The notes under the pieces are model-generated. The model saw nothing but the letters and a program-made list of their open reading frames with translations. It did not search any database and had not been told where the DNA came from. Below are positions 1-10,818 of a stretch of DNA of 64,000 nt, in pieces. The position numbers were made by a program, and so were the translations under genes. The stretch spans positions 83,597,025-83,661,024 of the forward strand of contig CM043958.1 in assembly GCA_014529385.2 (NCBI GenBank), in the 5' to 3' direction. The first letter of the stretch is position 1; each line of letters starts with the position of its first letter. The DNA is from Adiantum capillus-veneris. Taxonomy: Eukaryota; Streptophyta; Polypodiopsida; Polypodiales; Pteridaceae.

Positions 1-719
1 GGCATAAAGTATGCATCTCTACACTCTTAAAATGACGAACGTTAATCTTTGTGCTTCTATGTAGAATAATTAATAATGATTTACTTTAAGATTGTAAATT
101 TTATAGGCCACTCTAAAGTGAGAGGTGTAGCATCATGCCTACTACACTCCACGAGTCGACCTCTAATCCTAACTCATCTCTATGGTGAGAGATATACTAC
201 TACACCATACGAGTGAGAATCTAAATTTACCCTAAGCCTTCCCTGGAGTGAGTTATATAACTACACACCATGGGAAAGGAAACTATATTCTATACACCTC
301 TGGAGTGAGCCATATGGCTACACACCACGAAGTGGCCTACGACCTGCAAGCCAACTTTGTGGTGAGAGCCGAAACTACTGCACCACACAAGTCTGGCACA
401 ACACAAAAAAAAGGTTAGTATTTATTGAAAATTTAAAAAATATACCTGAAAACCGCTGTAAATCGAAGACGTTGTCTCTATCTGGCAAACTCTAAGAAGC
501 TCCAAGCTCTCCAAACTCCAAAAAAGTCCACAATGCTTTTCGATCGAATACGGCGACGATTGTATATATATACAGTTTTTCGATCGAGATATTTTTCGAT
601 CGAAATACTTTTCGATCGAAAAATATCTCGATCGAAAAATGTTTTATACGGATATTTGGTAATTATTCGGAAATACGGCGTATATTGACGTTTATACGTA
701 TAATTTTGTTATACGGGCG
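1..719. other. Unassigned flanking DNA left of element B
   Basis: I find no coding frame I can support. The stretch 110-400 repeats degenerate phrases such as GTGAG followed by TACTACACCA at loose intervals, suggesting an old tandem repeat. From about 540 it becomes rich in CGATCG and in ATACGG/ATACGT words. Element B's recognisable leader begins somewhere after about 720, so the left inversion breakpoint should lie near here, but I cannot place it to the base. Confidence 0.4.
576..639. repeat. Perfect CGATCG hairpin
   Basis: An arm of about 30 bases at 576-605 is followed by a loop of about 3 bases and then by its reverse complement at 609-639. Each arm carries two CGATCG words separated by GAGATATTTTT. 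Further CGATCG words stand just outside at 540-546. The structure is seen directly. Its role is unknown. Confidence 0.8.
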
Positions 720-1934
720 TATAAATGCAATGCAAAAAAGCACTCCAAAAGTCAGAAAACGGCTCGGAGGTTCTAAAGTCCACACAGGGAGTTATTCTAT
801 ATCTATTTGACTTTTTTGTTGAAATTAGGCTCAAAAGGGACTCAGGGGGACCAAGGGCAAGCACTGGAAGCACCATCCATGAAAAATTCACCAGGAAACA
901 TCCTACGCGTAGGATGTCTCAAGGGCACTTATGGGCACAAACTCCAACAATTTTCATCATGCACATTTTCTGAATTTACAAGCTATCCACCAAGTCTCAT
1001 CATAGTTGGACCAAAAATTGACCTCATATGCATGAAAAAACGCAAAGTTAGGGCATAGAGGCAATAATGGGCCATAGACCTACCAAATCTTGTCCAAATC
1101 CCATGAAACTTTCACAACACATTCAGCAACACATCAACAACCAATCTGTGTGGTTAGAAGCAAAAAATGATGAAATAGACATCCTACGCGTAGGATGTCT
1201 ATTTGACTTTTTTGACATGCAGGGGATGTTTGATCATTCCAGATCCAATCACCTCATCATCAGGAGCCCATATATCAAGTTTGAATCCATTCTAATCATT
1301 TTTGACCCCCAACACCTTCAAGATACACTTTTTGAGCCCAAAAACACCACACAGGCCCTTACAAGCATCAATCCTTGTCCAAACCCAAATCCAAGAGCAT
1401 GGCCATGTTCCATAGGCCAAGGACTACCCACATGACAAGTTTCATGTCATTTTGATGAAAAAGACATCCTACGTGTAGGATGTCTCCAGCATAAATTTAG
1501 CCTTCAGTGCAAAGAGTGACATCATGGGAGCCAAAACCATGGTGCAATGAGCCCATATACCAATTTTCAACCCATTTGGACATCAATTGCTACCTATGAT
1601 GGACTTTCTACCCAAATTGTGACCTAAAGCCTGAATCAGCCCAAAAATCCACTTTTTCATATCCAAATCCAAATCCAAGCATGTAGCCATGTTCCATGAG
1701 CCATACACTACCAGCATGTCAAGGATGAACCAATTCTGATGAAAAAGACATCCTACGCGTAGAATGTCTAGATGAAAATTTTTGGCCAGATTTGCACTGT
1801 GAGCACATGCACAGCTTCACAAGTTCCTTTTAAGCTTTATTTTCAATTTTCAAGTCATTTGGATAAGTAAAACTCAGTTTCGCAGCTAATATGGAAAAAA
1901 CGCTAACTTCGGACTACTGAGTGCAACAGGATCT
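720..1934 (+). other. Element B untranslated leader, ORF-proximal part
   Basis: No convincing ORF. The stretch carries four copies of a palindromic module with core ACATCCTACGCGTAGGATGT at 898-917, 1173-1204 (extended to a perfect 32-bp palindrome), 1462-1485 (one changed base) and 1746-1769 (one changed base), spaced 280-285 bp. The same module occurs in the minus-strand leader next to B's 5' LTR at 39.5-40.4 kb. I read 720-1934 as the second half of that leader, separated from the first half by the inversion. Confidence 0.6.
898..1769. repeat. Dispersed palindrome array, left set
   Basis: Four copies of a 20-32 bp palindrome centred on CTACGCGTAG. The copies at 898 and 1173 are exact, and those at 1462 and 1746 have single changes (CGTG; GAATG). 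Sequence between copies is not obviously repeated, so the module and not a long unit is what recurs. Half-sites also lie inside both B LTRs at about 13919-13932 and 41262-41276. Confidence 0.85.
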
Positions 1935-2889
1935 ATGGCATCCGCGAAGTCACTGGAAAAGAAGAGAAGAATGACCATCAAGGATTACCTGGAAGAAGTG
2001 GAACCCTTCGTCATTCCAGAAGGAACACTAAAGCCCACCAGCACATGGATACAAGAAGATCTGTTAGAGTCCAACGACCTAAAGATCTACCAAGGAGTGT
2101 TCAAAGACGGTGAAGGCAATGTTATCGAGCTACCAATGCTGCCGAGAGAACTCAATGAGTTCGTATGAAGCAAGATGGCCGGATACTTGGAGAAGATTGA
2201 TCTCCACAACTACTTTGAAGCAATACCGGCAGGGGTGGACATCAAGAGAGTCTGGGAGTTTGTGACAAGCATCAAAGAGGATGGAGTGGCCAAAGTAACA
2301 GATTTACAAGGCAGACGAGGAACAGAGATAATCATCACTGAGCAGGTTGTAGCAAATGCACTAGACCTCTCCAACGAGGGGGATAGTGTAACAAAAAGAA
2401 GGGATGAAGTCAAGGTGTACCATGAGAAGAAAGGGAATTACACCTTTGAAGATATTGCCAACCCAAGAGTGGCAATCATGAGCCAGTTATACAACTAGTA
2501 CTTCCACATGTGCACGAAGAGGCCACAGAAGTACAGGATGCCACCAGGTGCAATTGCCACGACATTCACTTGGGCAATGACGAAAGGCACCCCAAAGATA
2601 ATCAACTATGTGGCATATATACATGACAACCTAGTAAAGATGGGCAACAAGAAGCCAACCTATATAGTGCCAGGAGAACTAATCACCAAGGTGATTTATG
2701 GGGCACTACATGCAAAAGGAAGGTGGCCTGAACCCCCGTCTCAGAACGACTGGCTAAGGCTAAAAGAAGACAAGGAAGATGAGCCTCAAAGAGCACCAAG
2801 GGTGGCTACAAGACTAAAAAGACGGCTAGAGCCAACTCAAGAGGAGCAGCCTGAGCAAAAGAAAGGGAAGAAGGAATTTTCCCAAGTGC
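1935..2889 (+). pseudogene. Element B gag-like ORF, N-terminal part, with in-frame stops
   Basis: One frame runs from ATG 1935 to the LTR of element D, broken only by TGA at 2166-2168 and TAG at 2496-2498. The product begins MASAKSLEKKRRMTIKDYLE and continues through a charged, helical region to a lysine/glutamate-rich stretch ending at 2889. I do not recognise a domain. Position between leader and coiled coil, inside an LTR element, suggests a gag-like structural protein. Element D splits the frame: removing D and one copy of its GTGC duplication joins codon 2886-2888 in frame to the sequence at 10819, where a further 40 or so sensible codons follow before a TGA. The stops fit CGA-to-TGA and CAG-to-TAG decay. 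It could instead be a captured host gene. Confidence 0.6.
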
Positions 2890-3905
2890 TGAGGCGGTCC
2901 GGGGCGGGCAACAAGAGAGGCGACCTCTAAACACCCCTCAAGGCTCCCGTGCTGCTCAATTGGGGCTGGGGCAACCACAAGCACAACACAACAACAAACC
3001 CACAGCCAAACCCAAACAAGATAGGGGCACCACCTAGTTATGGTATGCGAACTAGGACGCAAGAGAGATTTTGGCACAACCAAGAAGATGCACCACACAA
3101 CACACACAAACAACCTCACACCAAGACACACACAAACTGGACCAGAGAGAGCTAGAGCAAAGGGAAGAGAGAGAGAAAAGGATCTTGCGTAATACCTTAT
3201 TTGTGACTTGCAAATGGAGATGGTTCGTTATGATGCTATCGTAGAACTTGTATAAAACTCACTCAATGCTTAGTGATTGCTAAACATTGCCAAAACACAC
3301 ACACACTGTCTTAGGGTGTGGGAGACCTCTCACCACAATACCCTCTTACAATGGATACAAAACTGGCAATGAAAAACACACTAAAACACTTTCTAAAATC
3401 AAGATCAACCGATAAAAACTCAAATACACAAGTCACCTTGAATTCACCAAACCGTATTGCACAAATGGAAGGACGAAGATTTGAACGTCGAATCACGCCT
3501 TTGATGCACCAAACCTCAATTTATTGATGATGAAGGAGCATATACAATAGTGGTTTTGAGATTTGTGGAACTCACGCTCTCTCACTTGCAATGTGTAGCT
3601 CGAAGGCTTCTCTCACACCAAGAGTGAAGCTCACAAGTGGTTGCTACACCTAAGTCTCTCCTCACGCATAGAGTGCTGGGGTGCTATGTGAGATGTTGGA
3701 GGTTGTTTTACAAGAAGGAGAGGGGTCTATTTATAGGTTGGAGACCCCTCATAAAGATTATTGGAAATCCTAATTTACAAGCTAACAAATCAGGATTATG
3801 ATTTTTTTGAATATCAAAACATTGCGGGCCTTCTTTGTCTGCTTGAGTCATGGGTGTGGGCTCCAAAGAGAGCATTATTGATGGTATATAATGTGAAAGT
3901 AAGTA

Positions 3906-3964
<59 letters not shown>

Positions 3965-5587
3965 TTACTATACACATGTCTTGAGGTGAGGTGTCTTTTA
4001 TGGTTAGGTCAATGCTATTTTGTGTTAGTATGTTAGTCGTTAGTAATCACTAGAAAGTTAATGTTACATTTACAATGGGTAGAGTGAGTTGATTTGATGA
4101 AGGAAGAGGGGTGAATTAAAAGAGAATCATTGAGATGGTGAAGCTTTGAAGAAGCTTGAACTCACCCTTGTGTAGATTGTGGAAAAAATGACCGCTGGTC
4201 TTCTTCTTCTTCTTCGCTTCTTTACGCCGCTTCCACGGTTGACCACCACGATGAAAAGAGGATTTGTTGATGAAAAATTCTCAATTTACAGAAGTTATCA
4301 TGGTTAAGATGCTGAATTTTAGATATTTTTAGGAGAGGTAAATGAAATTGTAACATAGAAGCAATAGAGAGAGACATGGAGAGGGTGTATGTATGTAGAG
4401 GTTCATAAAAGAACTATAGGGATGAGAGAGAAGGGTAATGGTGAAGAGGGTGGGAGAAGCCATGGAAATTGCAGGTTTGAGTGAGGGAAGGAGAGGGAGG
4501 GATGTGTAAGAGTGAGTAGGTGTGTGGAAGGGTGAGAGCAGACTAAGGGCTACTTGTGAGAAAAGTGGGCAGACTAGGGTCCACTCAAAAAATCATAGCT
4601 CACCGCTGGTAGCTCCAAAAATCATGAAAAACTTTGAGGTGCTTATTCAGAGCGTGGGCTACAGTTTCTCTTTTGACCACCGCTCCAAATTTAGAGTGGA
4701 GATAGGTGCCAAAATTCTCACCGAAAAGCCTGTTTTTTATGCCTGCAAAAGTCTTTTAGTGGCCCCCTCCTTTGTTGAATTTGTACAATGCATCCAAGAG
4801 TGAGCCTCTCCTTTGTCATATTATAATACAAAGCATCCAAGTTGCCCTTGACCCATGCATGGAGGAGGATTATTGGTGAATAAATAAATATATACATGGT
4901 GGGACTAGTGTATGGACTATTCATGGACTTTAGCTCAATGAGCACATGGTGTTAGAATAATGAGTAAAAATAATAATAAAAATATGGAGGAGTTATGGAT
5001 ATGGAAAGATATTGGAATCATATGATATGGTCCCTCCTTGAATTATTTTGGGTGAAAGAGGAAAAGGTATGCAAGGAAATAATATAATAAACGTAACCAA
5101 TGAGTAGAAATCAATTTTTTGTTTTCACGAGGGTGAGGGTGAAAATGAGGGAGTGATTTGTATAAAGGAAAAATATGAGGTTAGAGTATGTACATATTGG
5201 CAAAAAATATAATTATGGTGTAAGAGGATGAAAGAAGGTGTACATAGGTTTAATAAAACACACACCGAAGTAGAAATATTTAAATAAAATACCAAAATAA
5301 TTATAAAAAATCCCTATATTTAGGCCATATGTACAATGAAATATTTACACACAAAGAGGCCATAATATACTTTTATTTTTTTTATTTTTTTTATTTTTTT
5401 TATTTTTTTGACTCAACTAGCCCAGTGACTAGCTAGCTGAGGATTTTAAGAAGATATGAGAAAAGCCCCCTAACTCACACACGCCTATTTACAGTGAAAT
5501 GGTAGGGATAGCCATAGTGTTTGGGTGAATTTGGTAGGGTGGGGTAGCTTACTATGGCAATTATGGAAAGCCAAAAAATGGCTATCA
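2890..5587 (-). repeat. Element D 3' LTR
   Basis: Copy of the 2.7-kb LTR, minus-strand orientation TGATAGCC...CCGCCTCA. It contains a (GA)n tract of about 27 units at 3908-3961, T-rich blocks near 5370-5410, and no coding sequence I trust: the short frames in it are shadows, as the same frames recur in the other LTR. Confidence 0.92.
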
Positions 5588-5602
5588 TTAGCCCCCCCCT
5601 TA
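5588..5602 (-). other. Element D polypurine tract
   Basis: On the minus strand the run AAGGGGGGGGCTAA immediately precedes the LTR start TGATAGCC. This is the expected plus-strand primer position and fixes the element's direction. Confidence 0.8.
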
Positions 5603-5963
5603 GATAATGGTACATTCATGTACCATTTATCTGATCATACAACATGTAGATTGTGTAACGTCTGTCTTTGTCTGCTCTCATCTTTGAAGAATCTTTGTTG
5701 TATGATTAAAAAACCTTGTGTGATATGAAAGGTTCTCGAGCCAATAGCATGATGAAACGAAGTGACGGAGTAAACCTCCTCCATCGAGAAAGTTTCCATA
5801 AGCACCCCCCAGGATCAAAGATCTTGAAATATCTTTCCCAAAGCGAGATGTATGGTATGGAATCACTTACTGATTTTGATTGAAGAAACTTGTAGATTTT
5901 ACTGTTGTCCATCATTGCATCTATCACTATGAATGTGATATAAAAGATTGGTTGCTCTTCCTC

Positions 5964-6524
5964 TTATGTAAAGTTGATGTATCTGCTACGATCTTCAAGA
6001 TCTTGTATGAGCAAATTCCTGAACTGTAGCTCATAAATTTCATTCAACCTGGGTAGGCTCATCAAGTAAAAAATTCTATGAACTTTATGATTTAGGAAAG
6101 CTTGATCCATGCTTCCAGCTGCTATTGGAAGATATTGCAGATAGTTTACCACATAAGTAGATAATAGATGAAGGTTTCTATTGCTTCCAACACATTGGAA
6201 GAGAATAGATTTTGGTACTGATTGATGAAATATCCACATGTAGCAATCAACAAGTTTTTCATCTATGATGAAGACCAGAAGCATCACAATGTGCGACCTC
6301 CATACAACAAAGAACCAAGTGAAGAAGATTTGAAAACATCCGTTTATCACCAAGTATTCATGTCCTCTTCCACTTAAGAAGGTATGGTGTCCCCGATGAA
6401 AGGTATATGTGAAGAGAGGAGAAGTTGACCTTGAAGAGGTGAAACCCAATGTGAAGATGATTGGGGCTTCAAAAGCTTGGATTTTCTTGCTAAGAGATTG
6501 TCCCATGAATGAAGAGCCACCCAC
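5964..6524 (-). CDS. Element D second ORF, unknown product (186 aa)
   Basis: Open for 186 codons between gag and the 3' LTR, starting MGGSSFMGQSLSKKIQAFEA. It is rich in aromatic and hydrophobic residues (for example around codons 80-100, a run of F, W, V, I, L) and might contain a membrane-like segment. I recognise no protease, RT or integrase motif. It could be a remnant of an extra ORF or a chance frame in a degraded pol region. It is downstream of gag on the same strand, separated by about 130 bp. Confidence 0.35.
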   Translation of the reverse strand: MGGSSFMGQSLSKKIQAFEAPIIFTLGFTSSRSTSPLFTYTFHRGHHTFLSGRGHEYLVINGCFQIFFTWFFVVWRSHIVMLLVFIIDEKLVDCYMWIFHQSVPKSILFQCVGSNRNLHLLSTYVVNYLQYLPIAAGSMDQAFLNHKVHRIFYLMSLPRLNEIYELQFRNLLIQDLEDRSRYINFT

Positions 6525-6650
6525 TAAAACACCATTGGAGAGAATGATACCCTTCTGATAGTTTCCTTTTATGATTTTATTTTTTACTACTCTCCCATGT
6601 TCTTCATCCCCTTCTAAGCCCCCCCTTTGGCAAGGTTGTAACTCCTCACA

Positions 6651-7823
6651 TTATACCACCTCAAAGGTTGATGGAATACTGTTTGATTTTGTGAAACATT
6701 TGGCTTCTTGCATGATAGGTTCCTCTATGCTTAACATACATGGGTCATACCAATGCTTTTCAACATCCTCAAACACTTCCTCAAGATTATCCTCACCTGG
6801 ATTCAACTCACACTCTTCTACTTTGTTTTGGAGTTGGCATTCCATGTACACAATCATCTCTTTATGATCAATGTGGTCTATGATCTCTCCACCTATGATT
6901 TCATCTTCTTCTTCACTCTCTTCTTTTAAACAAGATACACTCTCAGAACATTCCATAAGATCAAGGTTACCTTCAAGTTCTTCATTCTCCATAGAGTCAT
7001 GTTGCACAAAAGCTTCGTCTGCTCGGACTAGAAATTGATCCTCCGCCAAAAGGTTGGATGTATCCATTATTGAATCATCAATTCCATTTGAGATATCTTG
7101 TGTCGATTTTTGCATGCTTGTGATAAAGGTAGAAGAAAGAGATTCCACATTTGAATCTTGGCCACACACTTTAGCACTTGAATAATCAGTTGGCATGTAA
7201 GTAACTTCTTCAACATTTGTCGGAGTAGAAGGAGACAAGTATGGCAAAGGAGATGACTCCTTGATAGAAACACTTTCATGATGGTTGGTTCTTCCAGCAT
7301 GATGGAAACCATTTTTGATGTAGAAGTACTTGTGAAACTTCCTTCGGGCAATAGTGACCGCTTCTTCAAAGGTAGAGGGTCCACTACAAGTAACCTTAGT
7401 CTTTAGGAAAGGAGACAAACCCGAAATAAATTGCTCCATTTTTACATAATCTGGAAATGTAGAACTAAAACCATATCCTCCCCATTGACGAGAAAACATA
7501 TCCTCATAAGCATAGTAGTCTTCACCATGTTGTTGAAGTCTCCCTAATGAAGCCCCTGCTTTCTCCGTTGTTGGAAATTTAGAGAATCTGGTCTTCAAAG
7601 CTTTGGAAATTTGGGTATACCCATGTTCAATCTGAGAAGACATACTCCAAAACCATTGCTCAGCGTTGCCTCTAAGGCATAGCAATAGAAAATCCCCTTT
7701 TTCAATGTCATCCCTTTTACCAAGGATACGACAAACCATTCTAAAATCAGCAAGAAAATCATCAACATCTTCTTCTAGATTTCCGAAGAAGATTGGGATA
7801 TCATCAAAGGTATAGCGTGTCAT
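6651..7823 (-). CDS. gag: Element D Gag (390 aa)
   Basis: Intact frame of 390 codons. Residues about 5-130 carry the plant retrotransposon gag fold: a helical region with GNLEEDVDDFLADFRMVCRI, then the conserved motif RGNAEQWFWSM near 51-61 and a later LGRLQQHGEDYYAYEDMF segment. After about residue 180 the protein is acidic and low-complexity, with many Glu and Asp and no CCHC zinc knuckle. Gag packages element RNA into particles. The frame has no stop and LTR divergence is low, so this is the best-preserved gene of the window. It is the only recognised protein of the element. Start chosen at the first ATG, which precedes the conserved block by a few residues as in related Gag proteins. Confidence 0.8.
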   Translation of the reverse strand: MTRYTFDDIPIFFGNLEEDVDDFLADFRMVCRILGKRDDIEKGDFLLLCLRGNAEQWFWSMSSQIEHGYTQISKALKTRFSKFPTTEKAGASLGRLQQHGEDYYAYEDMFSRQWGGYGFSSTFPDYVKMEQFISGLSPFLKTKVTCSGPSTFEEAVTIARRKFHKYFYIKNGFHHAGRTNHHESVSIKESSPLPYLSPSTPTNVEEVTYMPTDYSSAKVCGQDSNVESLSSTFITSMQKSTQDISNGIDDSIMDTSNLLAEDQFLVRADEAFVQHDSMENEELEGNLDLMECSESVSCLKEESEEEDEIIGGEIIDHIDHKEMIVYMECQLQNKVEECELNPGEDNLEEVFEDVEKHWYDPCMLSIEEPIMQEAKCFTKSNSIPSTFEVV

Positions 7824-8119
7824 AGTCTCTCAAAGCTAAAACCACATAAAGATTAGTTCCAAACAATCATTTTCTCTCATGACATCAACTAACTACACAA
7901 AGTTTTGAAAGGTCTTTCAATATGAATTCTAGATTCTTATGTGAAAATGTTTTTTTCCTTTCTTATGTGATGCTAATCCAAACAATATTCTAGATCAATT
8001 TTTGTTGCATTGAAATTAAACTCGGTCATACAAGTTTTCATGATTCATATAATCTTCTTGATTATGCTAAAATTCAAGCATTCATGCAATACAACAACAA
8101 TAAGCACAAAGCCAGTCCT

Positions 8120-8137
8120 CAGTGGGGGCACCAAAAT
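8120..8137 (-). other. Element D primer binding site candidate
   Basis: Directly after the 5' LTR end on the minus strand reads ATTTTGGTGCCCCCACTG. The TGGTGCC start and the position fit a tRNA primer site. I cannot assign the tRNA without a search. Confidence 0.55.
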
Positions 8138-9164
8138 TGAGGCGGTCCGGGGCGGGCAACAAGAGAGGCGACCTCTAAACACCCCTCAAGGCTCCCGTGC
8201 TGCTCAATTGGGGCTGGGGCAACCACAAGCACAACACAACAACAAACCCACAGCCAAACCCAAACAAGATAGGGGCACCACCTAGTTATGGTATGCGAAC
8301 TAGGACGCAAGAGAGATTTTGGCACAACCAAGAAGATGCACCACACAACAGACACAAACAACCTCACACCAAGACACACACAAACTGGACCAGAGAGAGC
8401 TAGAGCAAAGGGAAGAGAGAGAGAAAAGGATCTTGCGTAATACCTTATTTGTGACTTGCAAATGGAGATGGTTCGTTATGATGCTATCGTAGAACTTGTA
8501 TAAAACTCACTCAATGCTTAGTGATTGCTAAACATTGCCAAAACACACACACACTGTCTTAGGGTGTGGGAGACCTCTCACCACAATACCCTCTTACAAT
8601 GGATACAAAACTGGCAATGAAAAACACACTAAAACACTTTCTAAAATCAAGATCAACCGATAAAAACTCAAATACACAAGTCACCTTGAATTCACCAAAC
8701 CGTATTGCACAAATGGAAGGACGAAGATTTGAACGTCGAATCACGCCTTTGATGCACCAAACCTCAATTTATTGATGATGAAGGAGCATATACAATAGTG
8801 GTTTTGAGATTTGTGGAACTCACGCTCTCTCACTTGCAATGTGTAGCTCGAAGGCTTCTCTCACACCAAGAGTGAAGCTCACAAGTGGTTGCTACACCTA
8901 AGTCTCTCCTCACGCATAGAGTGTTGGGGTGCTATGTGAGATGTTGGAGGTTGTTTTACAAGAAGGAGAGGGGTCTATTTATAGGTTGGAGACCCCTCAT
9001 AAAGATTATTGGAAATCCTAATTTACAAGCTAACAAATCAGGATTATGATTTTTTTGAATATCAAAACATTGCGGGCCTTCTTTGTCTGCTTGAGTCATG
9101 GGTGTGTGCTCAAAAGAGAGCATTATTGATGGTAGATAAGGTGAAAATAAGTAAGGAGAGAGAA

Positions 9165-9198
<34 letters not shown>

Positions 9199-10814
9199 TG
9201 TTACTATACACATGTCTTGAGGTGAGGTGTCTTTTATGGTTAGGTCAATGCTATTTTGTGTTAGTATGTTAGTCGTTAGTAATCACTAGAAAGTTAATGT
9301 TACATTTACAATGGGTAGAGTGAGTTGATTTGATGAAGGAAGAGGGGTGAATTAAAAGAGAATCATTGAGATGGTGAAGCTTTGAAGAAGCTTGAACTCA
9401 CCCTTGTGTAGATTGTGGAAAAAATGACCGCTGGTCTTCTTCTTCTTCTTCGCTTCTTTACACCGCCGCCACGGTTGATCACCACGATGAAAAGAGGATT
9501 TGTTGATGAAAAATTCTCAATTTACAGAAGTTATCATGGTTAAGATGCTGAATTTTAGATATTTTTAGGAGAGGTAAATGAAATTGTAACATAGAAGCAA
9601 TAGAGAGAGACATGGAGAGGGTGTATGTATGTAGAGGTTCATAAAAGAACTATAGGGATGAGAGAGAAGGGTAATGGTGAAGAGGGTGGGAGACGCCATG
9701 GAAATTGCAGGTTTGAGTGAGGGAAGGAGAGGGAGGGATGTGTAAGAGTGAGTAGGTGTGTGGAAGGGTGAGAGCAAACTAAGGGCTACTTGTGAGAAAA
9801 GTGGGCAGACTAGGGTCCACTCAAAAAATCATAGCTCACCGCTGGTAGCTCCAAAAATCATGAAAAAATTTGAGGTGCTTATTCAGAGCGTGGGCTACAG
9901 TTTCTCTTTTGACCACCGCTCCAAATTCAGAGTGGAGATAGGTGCCAAAATTCTCACCAAAAAGCCTGTTTTTTATGCCTGCAAAAGTCTTTTAGTGGCC
10001 CCCTCCTTTGTTGAATTTGTACAATGCATCCAAGAGTGAGCCTCTCCTTTGTCATATTATAATACAAAGCATCCAAGTTTCCCTTGACCCATGCATGGAG
10101 GAGGATTATTGGTGAATAAAGAAATATATACATGGTGGGACTAGTGTATGGACTATTCATGGACTTTAGCTCAATGAGCACATGGTGTTAGAATAATGAG
10201 TAAAAATAATAATAAAAATATGGAGGAGTTATGGATATGGAAAGATATTGGAATCATATGATATGGTCCCTCCTTGAATTATTTTGGGTGAAAGAGGAAA
10301 AGGTATGCAAGTAAATAATATAATAAACGTAACCAATGAGTAGAAATCATTTTTTTGTTTTCACGAGGGTGAGGGTGAAAATGTGGGAGTTATTTGTATA
10401 AAGGAAAAATATGAGGTTACAGTATGTACATATTGGCAAAAAATATAATTATGGTGTAAGAGGATGAAAGAAGGTGTACATAGGTTTAATAAAACACACA
10501 CCTAAGTAGAAATATTTAAATAAAATACCAAAATAATTATAAAAAATCCCTATATTTAGGCCATATATACAATGAAATATTTACACACAAAGAGGCCATA
10601 ATATACTTTTATTTTTTTTATTTTTTATATTTTTTTGACTCAACTAGCCCAGTGAATAGCTAGCTGAGGATTTTAAGAAGATATGGGAAAAGCCCCCTAA
10701 CTCACACACGCCTATTTACAGTGAAATGGTAGGGATAGCCATAGTGTTTGGGTGAATTTGGTAGGGTGAGGTAGCTTACTATGGCAATTATGGAAAGCCA
10801 AAAAATGGCTATCA
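8138..10814 (-). repeat. Element D 5' LTR
   Basis: Second 2.7-kb copy. It differs from 2890-5587 mainly by scattered substitutions, an interrupted shorter (GA)n tract at about 9156-9198 and a shorter T-rich block near 10610-10635. Confidence 0.92.
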
Positions 10815-10818
10815 GTGC

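Larger units (their letters stand above)
2890..10814 (-). mobile_element. Element D: TR-GAG-like LTR retrotransposon with 2.7-kb LTRs, nested in B
   Basis: Two direct repeats of about 2.7 kb bound a 2.55-kb interior. Both begin TGAGGCGG and end GGCTATCA on the plus strand. The interior is coded on the minus strand, so the element starts at 10814 and ends at 2890. Orientation is confirmed by a polypurine tract (8 G's) abutting the 3' LTR at 5588-5602 and a primer-site-like sequence at 8120-8137. The 4-bp target duplication GTGC is at 2886-2889 and 10815-10818. The interior holds a gag gene and one unknown ORF, with no protease, RT, RNase H or integrase, so it must depend on another element. 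By eye I count about 25-30 substitutions between LTRs (near 1%), so it is the youngest insertion of the stack. Confidence 0.9.

Noticed and set aside
2826-3155. Frames in the D LTR (and their copies at 8119-8403)
   Set aside because: Identical frames in both LTRs, no domain, on the strand opposite to the element's genes or antisense to each other.
3708-4036. Frames over the (GA)n tract in the LTR
   Set aside because: Length comes from the dinucleotide repeat. The second LTR has a different, shorter version.
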